Assembly: GCF_027887165.1 (NCBI RefSeq)
Contig: NC_077232.1
Span: 15,153,255 to 15,217,254, forward strand
Direction of reading: 5' to 3'
Source of the DNA: Monodelphis domestica
Lineage: Eukaryota > Chordata > Mammalia > Didelphimorphia > Didelphidae
Length of the DNA stretch: 64,000 bases
Shown piece after piece: positions 35,350 to 46,664 of the stretch; positions within the stretch are counted from its first letter, which is position 1; each line of letters begins with the position of its first letter. Below the pieces are notes generated by a model. The model searched no databases and was not told the origin of the DNA. It saw only the letters and a program-made list of their open reading frames with translations. A program made the position numbers and the translations under genes.

Positions 35350-36690
35350 AGTTCCAGTTTCTACCCATCAGTATCTGGGATCCATGGTGGAGGAGGGAGG
35401 AGCCGGTCTTGGTTTTTGCTAGCCCTAATTCCTTTTACTTCAAGATAAATAATTAATAAATGTTATTAAATAGAATGTTTGGAGTACTGGATATTAATTT
35501 TAATTCTTATATTTTTGGCAGATGATGAAGAGATTTTAGAACTTCTTTTTTTATCCTTAAAAGGAAAGCTGGCAGACTGGTTGTTTAAAGTCTGCAGCCT
35601 GGTTACAGCCCAGCATCCCAGCGGTTTTAAATCTGCTACTGGTTCACAACCAAAGCTGAATTTCTACTGGGAGTTTTCAAACCTTCTCTTGCTGCCCAAC
35701 TGCAGCTCATTTCCATATTTCTTCTTCTACCTTCTGGCCTCTGGCAGCTGCGAGTATTTTTACAAACCCTGACTGACCGTCAGGCTCTTACTGGCCCAGG
35801 TGGTTTAATTTAGGGGACTTGGTGGAAAAGCCGCTCCTGCCCATAGCCTGAAAAGCAGCCCCATCAGCCTGATTGACCAATCCTGTCTGTAGCTTGGCCA
35901 AACCCTGGCTAAGAGCCAGGCCCACCCTCCCCTGCTGCCTCAAACTACTACCTCAGCCAGGGCATTCCAAGCCCCGACGATGCTGCTACTACATTCTGCA
36001 GCTGCTAAAGCCTAGTCACACCTGGCTTGTCTTCCCTTACCAGGTCCCCAAAACTTCTGTTGGGATGTTGTTTTTTTTTTTTAGCCAAAGCTACTTCCAG
36101 CCTATCCCCTAACCCTGAGTTATTGTTGCTTTTGCTGCTTCTGCTGCTGCTTTTGCCACTTCAGCTGGCCTGATCCATTCCTGCTGGTGAATATAAGCTT
36201 CCCTTTCCCAAGCCAGTGTGGAAGCAAAGCCCTTTTCACCAATGAACAGCTGATTGTCTCCTAGGCTCCATCAGGCTCTTTCCCTAGGCTGGGAGGTTTC
36301 CAGTCCTCTTTTAAACCAACCCAGCTTAATTCTTACCCCTCCTTGATTTACCAAATTTGCCCTACTTCTATCTCTCATTCTCTGCCCAATTTTGTACTCA
36401 TATCCTCCATTTTGGTTTCTGGCAGTCCCAAACCACACCCCTTACCCTGAAAACCACCCCTAAACATGCCCCTAACCTCTCCCAATTGTAGTGCTGCCTC
36501 TTGGTGACTATTGGTCAATATTGAGCACTTGTTTTTTTTTTTTTTCTTCTCTGTTCCTCTTCATTTTTCCTCTTCTCTTTTCTTTTATCCCCGCCCCCCC
36601 TTTTCCTGTTTAGCTATAGTGGTTGTCTGCTTCTACTAGATGGCAGCAATAAATAAATAAGTAATTTAAAATTTTCCCCTTTTTAAAAAA
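35350..36690. repeat. C/T-rich co-duplicated block, unit D copy
   Basis: About 1.3 kb shared with unit C (59,640-60,960); unit B has only its first 150 bp before L1-a. It is markedly more C/T-rich than the rest of the window. It carries interrupted CTG/CTT repeats (about 36,125-36,160), TTTGGTTTCTGGCAGTCCCA and a polypyrimidine run at 36,530-36,600. On the minus strand it is purine-rich. I do not recognise a gene or repeat family; an LTR or internal part of a further retroelement is possible. Confidence 0.4.
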
Positions 36691-36831
36691 ATAAAAATCT
36701 AATAAAATCATCATGCAATAAAATGAAATAAGTTAAATACCCTCACCTTCTACCCCACCCCTTATAATAATAATAATTAAATAATGTATCGATAATATAC
36801 ATATACATTATTTTTCCTCCTTTTTTTGATC

Positions 36832-37304
36832 ACTTTATTATTCCTTTGAGCACAATAGTATTCCACCACCAAAATATACCACAATTTGTTCAGCCATTCC
36901 CCAAGTGAAGGGCATCCCCTCATTTTCCAATTTTTGGCCACCACAAAGAGTGCAGCTATGAATATTCTTGTACAAGTCTTTTCCCTTATTATCTCTTTGG
37001 GGTACAAACCCAGCAGTGCTATGGCTGAATCAAAGGGCAGACAGTCTTTTATCGCTCTTTGGGCTGTCCAGAATGGTTGGATCAATTCACAACTCCACCA
37101 GCAATGAATTAATGAACCAAATTTGCCACATCCTCTCCAGCATTCATTACTTTCCTTTGATGTCATGTTAGCCAATCTGCTAGGTGTGAGGTGATACCTC
37201 AGAGTTGTTTTGATTTGCATCTCTCTGAGTATAAGAGATGGAGAACACTTTTTCATGTGATTATTAATAGTTTTGATTTCTTTGGCTGAGAACTGCTTGC
37301 TCAT
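36832..37304 (-). pseudogene. L1-b ORF2 C-terminal segment
   Basis: Open from MSKQFSAKEIKTINNHMKKC through ECWRGCGKFGSLIHCWW, TCTRIFIAALFVVAKNW and GEWLNKLWYILVVEYYCAQR. Its frame then runs across the breakpoint into unit D sequence. The L1 ORF2p cysteine-containing C-terminal region is recognisable. Confidence 0.85.
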
Positions 37305-37320
37305 GTCCCTTGCCCATTTA

Positions 37321-38099
37321 TCAATTGGAGAATGGCTTGATTTTTTTGTACAATTGATTTAGCTCTTCATAAATTTGAGTAATTATACCTTTGTCAGAGG
37401 ATTTTGTTATGAAAATTGTTTTCCAATTTGTTACTTCCCTTCTCATTTTGGTTTTTTTGGTTTTATTTGTACAAAACCTTTTTAATTTGATGTAATCAAA
37501 ATTATTTATTTTACATTTTGTGACTCTTTCTCTGTCTTGCTTGGTTTTAAAGTCTTTACCTTCCCAAATGTCTGACATGTAGACTATTCTGTGTTCACCT
37601 AATTTACTTATAGTTTCCTTCTTTATATTCACAAAATTCACCCATTCTGTATTTATCTTGGTGTAGGTTGGAAAGTGTTGATCCAAACCTAATCTCTCCC
37701 ACACTGACTTCCAATTTTTCCAGCAGTTTTTATCAAATAGTGGATTTTTGTCCCAAAAGCTGGGGTCTTTGGATTTGTCATAGACTGTCTTGCTGAGGTA
37801 GTTTACCCCAAGTCTATTCCACTGATCCTCCTTTCTGTCTCTTAGCCAGTACCAAATTCTTTTGATGACCACTGCTTTATAGTATAGTTTGAAATCTGGG
37901 ACTGTAAGACCACATTCCTTTTTATTTTTTTTTTCATTATTTCCCTGGATATCCTTGATCTTTTGTTCTTCCAAATGAACTTTGTTATGGATTTCTCTAA
38001 TTCAGAAAAAAAGATTTTTGGTAGTTCAATGGGTATGGCACTAAATAGATAGATAAGTTTGGGTACAATGGTCATTTTTATTATGTTAGCACGTCCCAC
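37321..38099 (-). pseudogene. L1-b ORF2 post-RT segment
   Basis: Two overlapping frames (37,321-37,974 and 37,842-38,099) make up the region between reverse transcriptase and C-terminus: MTIVPKLIYLFSAIPIELP, then YYKAVVIKRIWYWLRDRKED and LSKTVYDKSKDPSFWDKNPL. A frameshift separates them. Confidence 0.85.
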
Positions 38100-38535
38100 G
38101 CATGAGCAATCAATGTTTTTCCAGTTGTTTAGATCTAGTTTTAATTGTATGGAGAGTGTTTTGTAGTTGTGTTCATATAGTTCCTGTGTTTGTCTCAGCA
38201 GATAAATTCCTACGTATTTTATATTGTCTTGGGTGACTTTAAATGGAATTTCACTTTCTAATTCTTGCTGCTGAACTGGGTTGGAGATATATAGAAATGC
38301 TGATGACTTATGCGGGTTTATGTTTTATCCTGCAACTTTGCTAAAGTTGTTGATTATTTTGACTAGCTTTTTGGTTGATTATCTAGGATTCCTTAAGTAA
38401 ACCATCATATCAATCACAACGAGTAACAGCTTGGTCTTCTCATTGACAATTTTAATACCTTCAATTATGTTTCTTTGCTAATTGCTACTGCTAGTGTTTC
38501 TAGTACAATATTAAATAATAAAGGTGATATGGGCA

Positions 38536-38739
38536 TTATGGGCCTTGTTTTACTGCTGATCTTATTGGGAAGGCTTCTAGTTTATCCCCATTGCGGATGA
38601 TGTTTGCTGATGGTTTAAGATATATACTGTTTATTATTTTTAGGAAAGGCCCTTCTATTACTATACTTTCTAGTGTTTTCAGTAGGAATGGGTGTTGTAT
38701 TTTATCAGAGGCTTTTTCTGCATCTATTGAGATAATCAT
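38536..38739 (-). pseudogene. L1-b ORF2 reverse transcriptase segment
   Basis: [20 protein letters not shown] and [16 protein letters not shown] are the LINE RT palm start ([16 protein letters not shown] motif with a serine at one position). The frame is broken before the catalytic FADD box, which lies near 38,400 in damaged form. Upstream of it, at about 38,745, several hundred bases of ORF2 are missing compared with L1-a. Confidence 0.85.
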
Positions 38740-39265
38740 TTTACTTTCAATTTTATTGATTTCTTCTTTGATTTTTAGGATCTCTGAGGATTTTTAATTT
38801 GTTCACTTTCTAGTTTTTTAATTTGTATGCTCAATTAATTGACCTCTGCCCTTACTAATTTGTTTATATATGAACTCAAGGATATAAATTTCCCCCTGAG
38901 TACTACTTTGTCTGAATCCCATAGGTTTAAAAAGGATATTTCATCATTGTCATTTTCTTCAGTACAGTTATTAATTGTTTCTGGTTTGTTCTTTAACTAT
39001 CCGGTTTTGGAGAATCATATTGTTTAATTTCCAATAAATTTTTTATTTACCTCTACATGTACCCTTACTAATTATTATTTTCATTGCATTGTGGTCTGAG
39101 ATGGTTGCATTTACTATTTCTGCCTTTTTGCATTGTTTGCAATGTTTTTGTGCTAACATGGTTAATTTTTGTGAATGTACCATGTGCTGCTCTAAAGAAG
39201 GTGTATTCTTTTTTGTCCCTATTTATTTTCTCCACATATTTACTAACTCTAATTTTTCTAAGATT

Positions 39266-39640
39266 TTATTCACTTCTCTCACCTTTTTTTAAATTTTTTT
39301 TTCGGTTTGATTTATCTAGTTTAGATAGAGGAAAGTTCATATCTCCCACTAGTATAGTTTTTCTATCTATTTCATCCTTGAGTTCCTCTACTTTCTCCTT
39401 TAGAAATTTGGATACTATGCCTTTTGGTGTATACATATTGAGTACAGATATTTCCTCGTTGTCTCTACTGCCTTTTATCAGGATGTAATTACCTTCCCTA
39501 TATCTTTTAACTAGATTTATTTTTACTTTGTCTTTGTCACATATCATGATTGCATCTCCTGCCTTCTTTTTATCAGTTGATGCCCAGTAGATTTGGCTCC
39601 ATCCTCTTACTTTCACCCTATGCATATCTACCTTCCTCAT
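39266..39640 (-). pseudogene. L1-b ORF2 endonuclease segment
   Basis: An AP-type endonuclease remnant: GDAIMICDKDKVKINLVKRY, ILIKGSRDNEEISVLNMYTP and a GDMNFPLSKLDKS box corresponding to the family's GDFN motif. The start of the domain lies beyond a break. Confidence 0.8.
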
Positions 39641-40512
39641 GTGTGTTTCTTGCAGACAGCATATGGTAGGGTTTTGGATTCTAATCCACTCTGATATTCA
39701 CTTGCTTTTTATGGGTGAGTTCATTCCATTCACATTCAGAGTTATGATTACTAGCTGTGTGTTTCCTAGCCTTTTGACTTCTACTCCTGGACCTGCCTTT
39801 TCTTCTTTCACTATTTCCTTCTATACCAATGTTTGTTTATAATCAGTCCCCCTAGTTCCCACCCTTATTTTACTTCCCTTTCTACCCCCTCCCTTCTTAT
39901 TCCCCTCATCATTTTCCCTGTAGTCTTTCTAAATTTGCGCCCCTAACCTCTCCCTCCCTTGTACTGCTTCCCTCCCCACCAGTCCGTTTTTTACCCTTCT
40001 ACTCCCCTATAGGGCACAAATCTATTCTCTGCCCCAATGGATTGGATTGTTCTTCCCTCTTTGGGTCAGTTTCAAAGCACGTAAGAGTTGAGTATTTCCT
40101 ATCTCTAACCTCTTTACCCTTCCAGTTTATGTATGTTCTCCTCCCTCCCTCCATGAGCTTCTTTGTGACATATAAATTTACCCCCATTTATTTCTTTTCC
40201 CATTTCTTTTAGTATTAACCACTTTTTAGCTCTAGTTGCATATATATATATATATATATATTCACACACACATATATATATATACATTTATGCATGCATA
40301 TATCTATATACCTATTTATGTCTTGTCCTTTCATTATATAGAGTTTGTCACTGTTCCCTCTAAATGTCATTCTTCTAGATGCCCAGGTGGTAGCAACAGT
40401 TTTTAAGAGTTACCAATGACCTCTTTTCTTATAGGGATACATATCATTTTAACTTATTGAATCTCTTTAAAAATTTGTTGTTGTTGTTGTTGTTTTCTTT
40501 TTCCCCTCTTTT

Positions 40513-41633
40513 TTAATTACCTTTTGATGATTCTCTCAAGTTCTGTGCTTGGACCTCAAATTTTCTGTTCAGTTCTGGTCTTTTCTTTATGAATGCTTGG
40601 AATTCTTCTATTGTGTTGAATGGCCATACTTTCCCCTGTAAGAATATAGTCAGTTTTCCTGGGTAGTTGATTCTTGGTTGTAGACCTAGTTCCCTTGCTT
40701 TCTGAAATATCATATTCCATGCCTTTCAGTCCTTCAGTGTGGATATAGCCAGATCCTGTGTTATTCTCACTGTGTTTCTGTGGTATCTGAATGGCTTCTT
40801 CTTGGCAGATTGTAATATCTTTTCTTTGGTCTGATGGTTTTTGAATTTGACTATAACATTCCTGGGTGTTGTTAGTTGAGCATTAAATACAGGAGGCAAT
40901 CTGTGGATTCTTTCAATCTTCATTTTCCCTCTTGTTCTAGGATATCTGGACAGTTTTCCTGAATAATTTCCTCTAGTATTATGTCCAGACTTTTTCTTTT
41001 TTCATGGTCTTCTGGTAGACCAATGATTCTTAAATTGTCTCTTCTCAAACGATTTTCTAAATCTTCTATTTTGTGAATGAGATGCTTCATATTTCCTCAA
41101 TTTTTTTCATTATTTTCATTTTGTTTTGTAGTGTCCTGCTGCTTTGTGAGGTCACACAATTCCAGTTGTATTCTGGTTCTTAAAGACTGGATTTCATCCC
41201 TGGCCTTTTGGTCATCCTTTTCCTTCTGGTCTGATTTTCTTTGAAGGTCATCTTTCATCCTCTTTACCTCATCTTTCATCTGCTTTGCCTCATCTTTTAT
41301 GTCCTTTGCCTCATTTTCCAGCTGGTTGATTTTGGCTTTCAAGACAAAATTTTCTCCTTTTAGTTCAAATGCGTCTGTTTCCAGATGACTTATCTTAATT
41401 TTTAAGTTCTTCTCCCAATTGTCTTCAGACTCTCTTAATTGTATTTTGAGTTCTTCCACAGCTTGTATCCAATTTGCTGGGATTTCTGATTTATCATTTG
41501 CTGATTTCTCCCACTCTGTTCTATTTGCTGAGTAGAGGCTATCTATTGTAGTTTCTTTCTTCTTATTCTGTTGTTTACTCAAATTCACCCCTTCTTTACT
41601 CCCCGTATTTGTCTGTGCTCTCGCTCCTCTCAT
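40513..41633 (-). pseudogene. L1-b ORF1p remnant
   Basis: ORF1p is the L1 RNA-binding trimer protein. The first frame (41,097-41,633) starts MRGARAQTNTGSKEG and holds a long K/E/D-rich coiled coil with heptad-like KDEAKQMKDEVKRMKDDL. A break follows. The RNA-recognition region is in 40,726-40,923 (IERIHRLPPVF, PRNVIVKFKNHQTKEKILQS) and the C-terminal domain in 40,513-40,713 (LQPRINYPGKLTIFLQGK, FNTIEEFQAFIKKRPELNRK). Interrupted, so not functional. Confidence 0.9.
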
Positions 41634-42328
41634 TTTTTTTTTGTTTTGGGGGGCTTCTGTCAGTCTCCCCTCTTGGAGCTTTAAGAGGAGATCTCTCGGT
41701 ATTATCTCTGGTGGGGAGTTGTTAGGGTTTGAGCTTCTCTGTTCTCTGGAGGCTTTTGATTAGATTTAAGTCCAGCAATCAAAGAGGATGGGTATGGATC
41801 CTGGGTTTCCCTGAGTTCTGGAGACTTTTGATGGGATTAAGTTCAGCTTAGTTGGGCTGCATTTGCTCTGAGTCCAAAACTTTTCAGAAGGCTGGAGCAA
41901 ATACGGAGGCTCTCCCCAGCTCTGGAGAGACTGCCAGGTCTATGCTCCCTCTCTAGTTCTTTCTCTGCCATCTTTGTTGGATGCTTTGAACTTGGCCAGC
42001 CTTGCTCCCAAGGTATGCCCTTCAGACCAGCACCTTTGCCCACCCAGAAGTTCCCGCTGCCTCTGGAATCTCAGCACTCTGTGTGGCAGGGGGGATGGGT
42101 CCTGGGACCTTCCTTCTGTTTTCCCCTTAAACCTGAGTGTTCTCAGGTTCTGGCTTTTTGGGGGGCTTACTCAATTAAGTCCAGCAGGAGGGTTCCTTGG
42201 TTCTGTCTTATTGTTAAGTTTGATTTTCAGTCACCTGGGAGCATTCAGTTTGTGATCAGTTAGAAAGGGTATTCAGAGGTCTGAACTTCTGCTCCTTTTA
42301 GGCCCCCATCTTGACTCCGCCTCTCCCA

Positions 42329-43520
42329 AATCCTTTATATTTCTAAAGACAAAGATATTGAGCACGGTGGACTTAGATGGACCTTGAAGAGTTGAGAAAC
42401 ACTGCTTCTTATATCCTTAAAGGCCAAAAGGAAAAACAGGAAGAGGCTAATAATATCATAGAAACCCTGTGAAAATAAATCAAAATTTTGGAGGATAAAA
42501 ATTGATAAATATACCAAAGGGCATGATGCTGAACTAATGGCACTAGCTCCTCACCAAGAACCTAAATATCAATCCCCTACTTGCCAATTCTGTCATAAGA
42601 AGGGTCACATAATGATGAACTCTAGGAATTTTTTCTGGTTGATGATGAACTACACCCATCATAGAAATTCTTATAGAAATAATTACAGGAATGATAATTA
42701 TAAAGGTGATTTCAGGAATCACAATTTTAGGACTGATAATAATCCTAGGGACATAAATCAGTCACCTGAGTACTCACACCAAATGACCTCACAGCAGTAT
42801 ATTTTGAGTGGAGTTCGCCCCTGAACCACACAGGGAACTATTGCCCTTCAGGGCTCAATCCAAGGTACTAACGAAAGATTATGAAGGTGTATGGGGGTGG
42901 GGGCCACAGGAATAGGAAGCTACAAACTTTGATTTTCCTGACCCTGATATCTTACTGTTCATTGTCCCTATCCTGCCCCCACCCATAAGCTCCATGTAAC
43001 ATTAAAGGTTGGTAATACCTATTATGATTGCCTTTGGACATGGACAATGGAGTTTCCTGGTCTGTATTGAATAGTACACCTCATTCATATTTCAGTTCCA
43101 CTGTCTCAGTTAATGTCAGGGGTGTATCAGGGACATCCCTAAAGGTTTACAAGCTTTCCCCTAGAATAGTGTCTATAGGACCCCTTAGCATGGGACCCTG
43201 TTTCCTCTTAATGCCTGACTCCCCTATAAATTGGCTGGGGAGAGAACTTTTGTGCAATCATAGGGCCACAATAACTTGTTCTCCAGATGGCTCTATGACA
43301 CTGGAACTGTATGAGGAATCCTTAACTTTACTCCCTTAATTCTTTCAGATACTCATGAAATGAGGGAAACTCATGTTTTTGAGATCACAGATGATATACT
43401 TGAGTATATCTGGGCCACATCATCTTCTAATGTTAGCCTACATAAATCGGCTTTCCCTGCCCAAATTTAAAAAAATCTAACGCACTTCCTTCCATTCCTC
43501 ACTACCCTCTTTTGAAGGGG
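42329..43520 (+). mobile_element. ERV class I fragment 1 (gag-NC to protease)
   Basis: An old, broken endogenous retrovirus fragment, collinear with 62,216-63,495. A gag end precedes a nucleocapsid with one zinc-knuckle-like CQFCHKKGH segment (42,592 region) whose final cysteine position is serine. Then comes a basic/Asn/Tyr-rich tail and a protease-like region with an LGREL box (43,225 region). It has stops and shifts in every frame and about 65-75 bases missing at 42,362 relative to copy 2. No LTR adjoins it: it abuts the 5' end of L1-b on one side and L1-c on the other. Confidence 0.75.
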
Positions 43521-43524
43521 ACAA

Positions 43525-44802
43525 ATGATGAACATAAAGAAAGGAACTATGAATAAATTAGATGAAAACAGAATAGTATGCATGACAGACCTTTGGGAAA
43601 GGAAAGATTTAAAACCAAAAAGAGCTAGAAAAAGTCACAAAATGTAAAATAAACAATTTTGATTACATCAAATTAAAAAGGTTTTCTACCAATAAAACCA
43701 ATGTAACCAAAATTAGAAGTGAAGTAACAAGTTGGGAAACAATTTTCATAACAAAAATCTCTGACAAAAGTCTAATTACTCAAATTTACAAAGAGATAAA
43801 TCAATTGTACAAAAAAACAAGGCACTCTCCAATTGAAAAATTGTCAAGGAACATGAGTAGGCCATTTTCAGTCAAAGAAATCAAAACTATTAATAAGCAC
43901 ATGAAAAAGTGTTCTAAATCTCTTATAATCAGAGAGATGCAAATCAAAACTGCTCTGAGGTATCATCTCACACCTAGCAGATTGCCTAACATGACAGCAA
44001 ATGAAAGTAATGAATGCTGGAGGGGATGTGGCAAAGTAGGGACATTTATTCATTGCTGGTGGAGTTGTGAATTAATCCAACCATACCAGAGGGCAATTTG
44101 GAACTATGCCCAAAGGGCGATAAAGGACTGTCTGCCCTTTGATCCAGCCATAGTACTGCTGGGTTGGTACCCCAAAGAGATAATAAGGAAAAATACATGT
44201 ACAAGAATATTCATAGCTGCCCCCCTTTTTGGTGGCAAAAATTGGATAATGACGGGATGCCCTTCAATTGGGGAATGGCTGAACAAATTGTGGTATCTGT
44301 TGGTGATGGAATACTATTGTGCTCAAGGCAATAATAAAGTGGAGAAATTCCATGGTAACTGGAACAACCTCCAGGAAGTGATGCAGAGTGAAAGAAGCAG
44401 AACCAGGAGAACATTGTACACAGAGACTGATACAATGTGGTAAAATCAAATGTAATGGACTTCTCCATTAGTGGCAATGCAGCAATCCTGAACAACCCAG
44501 AGGGATATATGAGAAAGAACACTATTGACATTTAGAGGAAAACTGTGGGAGTAGAAATACCAAAGAAAAGTAACTACTTGATTGCATGGGTTGAGGGGAT
44601 ATGATTAGGGATATAGACCCTAAGTGAACATCCTAGTGCAAACATCAACAGCATGGAAACATGTTCTGATCAAAGACACATGTAATACCCAGTGGAATTG
44701 CATGTCTGCAAAGGGAAGGGTGGGGGAAGGGAGTCAAGAATAGAATATGATGTTTGTAACCAAAGAATAATGTTTGAAATTTATCAAATTAAAAAAAAAA
44801 GA
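43525..44802 (+). mobile_element. L1 element c, 5'-truncated, plus strand
   Basis: A LINE-1 3' part beginning in the ORF2 post-RT region, with an intact C-terminal frame, a 3' UTR (44,444-44,790) and a poly(A) at about 44,791-44,801. It is truncated about 1.3 kb from the 3' end. It interrupts the ERV fragment at 43,520. I could not see clear target duplications. Confidence 0.92.
43805..44443 (+). pseudogene. L1-c ORF2 C-terminal frame
   Basis: 212 open codons of the ORF2p C-terminal domain: MSRPFSVKEIKTINKHMKKC, MQIKTALRYHLTPSRLPNMT, ECWRGCGKVGTFIHCWWSC and GEWLNKLWYLLVMEYYCAQG. It is only the tail of a protein normally over 1,200 residues, so it is a fragment. Confidence 0.9.
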
Positions 44803-44814
44803 ATTCCACAATGT

Positions 44815-44985
44815 TATCTTCTTTCATGTTTATAACAAGTCTGGGAAATAGGAGTTATATTCATTCATACTTTACAGTTGAGGACACTAAGGCAGATAGA
44901 GGTTAAATGACTTGCTCACGCAGCGCATAAGGATACACAATCAGATCTGAATTCAGATCTTCCAGACTCCAGGCCCAGCATTTTC
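44815..44985 (-). repeat. MIR relic
   Basis: TTTACAGTTGAGGACACTAA, GAGGTTAAATGACTTGCTCA and ATCTGAATTCAGATCTTCCA follow the MIR consensus in antisense order, and it is the best-preserved MIR in the window. Confidence 0.8.
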
Positions 44986-44989
44986 TAAC

Positions 44990-45234
44990 CTTGAACCCCT
45001 TAACTGAAAAGGAAGATTAGAATTCGTGTCTAGTGGGCACTTTTAGGAATTGTCTGATGATCTTAGAGAGCCAAGAGTAATGCCAAGTGGAGTGATGGCT
45101 CCCCTGAGGTAAACAACTGACTTGTGCTGCCTGTCAGATCTATAATTCAATCAGGTCAGCCTGGTCCCTGACTACCACCTCTAGGAGTTCTCCATGGCTA
45201 GATGGGGATTGTTGAAGACCTGATATTTCAGGTT
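44990..45234. other. Non-coding, no recognised feature
   Basis: About 245 bp of mixed sequence between the MIR and the L2-like relic. No frame or repeat was recognised. Confidence 0.4.
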
Positions 45235-45335
45235 GATGTTGAGCTCTATGAGGGCAGAGGTTATGTTTTTGCTTTGATTTGTAATTCCTATAACTAGCAG
45301 AGTGTGTGGCAGTTGACTGACACTCTGACTGATAG
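45235..45335 (+). repeat. L2-like 3' end relic
   Basis: Nearly the same as 9,120-9,225, including the trailing GTGTGGCAGTTGACTGACAC. Either an L2-derived family or a small segmental copy of the region preceding unit A. Confidence 0.5.
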
Positions 45336-45582
45336 ATGTCAGTAAAATTGAGAAAGTGGTAAGGAAGCAGAATATATCAGAAACACACAACCAGTATATC
45401 TTTTCTATTATGTGTTAATATTAAAATAATATTTCCTGAACCTTCCCACATGGTCAGTGTATTGATTATAGGATTACTTTTATTCATACATTCATGTGAG
45501 TGACATGAGCAGAAAGAAAAAGCAGAAATAGCCCATCCTTTAGCAATTCTTATACATTTATTGACATGAGCCACTAGCTAGA

Positions 45583-45715
45583 ATAGAATAATAGGCCTGG
45601 AGTCAAGAGGATCTGATTTCAAATGCAGACTCAGATAATTACTAGATGTGTGGCCCTGAGAAAGTCACTTATCCCTTTTTACCTCCATTACCTCCTCTGT
45701 GAAAGGATCTGTGGG
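45583..45715 (+). repeat. CORE-type SINE fragment
   Basis: AGGCCTGGAGTCAAGAGGAT, GATTTCAAATGCAGACTCAG and GTGTGGCCCTGAGAAAGTCA match a tRNA-derived SINE with the CORE segment. It is more diverged from the three young SINEs and has no clear tail. Confidence 0.65.
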
Positions 45716-45812
45716 AAGGAAACATCAAGGCATTCTAACATAAGGATGTTAGAATAACATCCTAAGAAAACCGCAGATGCAATCACAAAAAAATTGGACA
45801 CATTGGAATGAA

Positions 45813-46664
45813 TGGTTTGTTCTCCTCCCTTCTTAAGATTACTTTAGGACAGAAACCTTTTGCTGAACAATGGAAAGGACTTTGACCTATGCTTAAGCAT
45901 AGAACAGGAATTTCTTTGAGTCATGATTGATTTTAGAATTGATACAATGGAGATACTTGGAATCAATCTCCACCCTACTCAGTCCTAACAGGATTGAGGA
46001 AGGGCTGCAGCATAGATCAAAATTTAATTATTCCAATCTCTACCCTACTCAGGTTAACAGGATTTAGAAAGGGCTGTAGCAAAGGATCAAAGATTTAATT
46101 ATATGACCTTCAACAGACATGTGCAAAGCCAGAGACCTCTGAGCGGTCCTGGGTTAAGCTAGAGCCTCCATTGGCACAGGGAAATTGATGGACAGGTGAT
46201 TGGTAGATGTGAGGACTGAGGGGAGGGAACTTGGATGTTTTCCTTAAGGATAGGGGGGTCTGAAGACTCGGAGGTGGTGGAGGAGTTTGTCGGAGTGGTT
46301 GCGGTGTGCTCTGAGAAGCTTGCGCTGAAGGAAGCTGAAGGTGGGGGCCCCGGAGACTGTTTCTCCATTTTTGATCACGTGAGTAATAGGGACTGATCTC
46401 CTTTCATTGCCCCAGCTTTCTAAGGGCTTGGGCCTTTTGGCCCAGCCTAAACAGAAGGGGTATTTAAGCCCTATTCCCTTCTCTCCCCTTTCTCTCTCCC
46501 TCTATCTCTCTATCTCTAATTCCTTTCTTCCTCCTGTTTGTAATTAAAACTCCATAAAAGGTTGACGGCTGACTTGAGCTTTCATTAAGGAATTACATAG
46601 CTGAATTCCTTGGCGACCTTAAATTAATATATATCAGTCTTTTAAAAGTGATTTCCTTGTCACA
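45813..46664 (+). mobile_element. Solo LTR upstream of V2R C exon 1
   Basis: About 850 bp, plus strand, near-identical to 17,498-18,359, with a TATA-like TATTTAAG (46,461-46,468), a CT-rich leader and an ATTAAA signal (46,543-46,548). It ends CTTGTCACA at 46,664. The V2R C start codon lies 983 bp beyond its end in the same orientation. No retroviral interior flanks it. The 5' limit is uncertain by some tens of bases. Confidence 0.8.

Larger units (their letters stand above)
31390..36831 (+). repeat. Partial V2R unit D (downstream region only)
   Basis: Collinear with unit C from about 56,285 to 61,150 and with unit B from about 24,450 to 28,510. It contains no V2R exon. It starts abruptly after L1-a and ends abruptly at CTTTTTTTGATC, where unit C continues into unrelated sequence and D into L1-b. 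Two private SINEs (32,554 and 34,105) lie inside. The repeat of the B downstream region means about 4 kb was duplicated in tandem and the junction is occupied by L1-a. Confidence 0.85.
36832..42327 (-). mobile_element. L1 element b, long copy with ORF1 and ORF2 remnants
   Basis: Minus-strand LINE-1 of about 5.5 kb. The 5' UTR ends at the GGGAGGCGGAGTCAAGATGG-type L1 start (antisense at 42,300-42,327). ORF1 remnants lie at 40,513-41,633, the ORF2 endonuclease near 39,266-39,640, reverse transcriptase near 38,536-38,739 and the C-terminal domain at 36,777-37,304. Compared with L1-a it lacks several hundred bases of ORF2 at about 38,745. It also lacks the last stretch of ORF2, the 3' UTR and poly(A): it starts at ACTTTATTATTCCTTTGAGC, which in L1-a is internal at about 28,990. 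So the low-coordinate end is a rearrangement breakpoint. A (TA)n tract lies at 40,240-40,261. Confidence 0.93.

Noticed and set aside
40513..41633. K/E/D-rich coiled-coil frame that could look like a host structural protein.
   Set aside because: Order and motifs match L1 ORF1p and it lies between the L1 5' UTR and ORF2.
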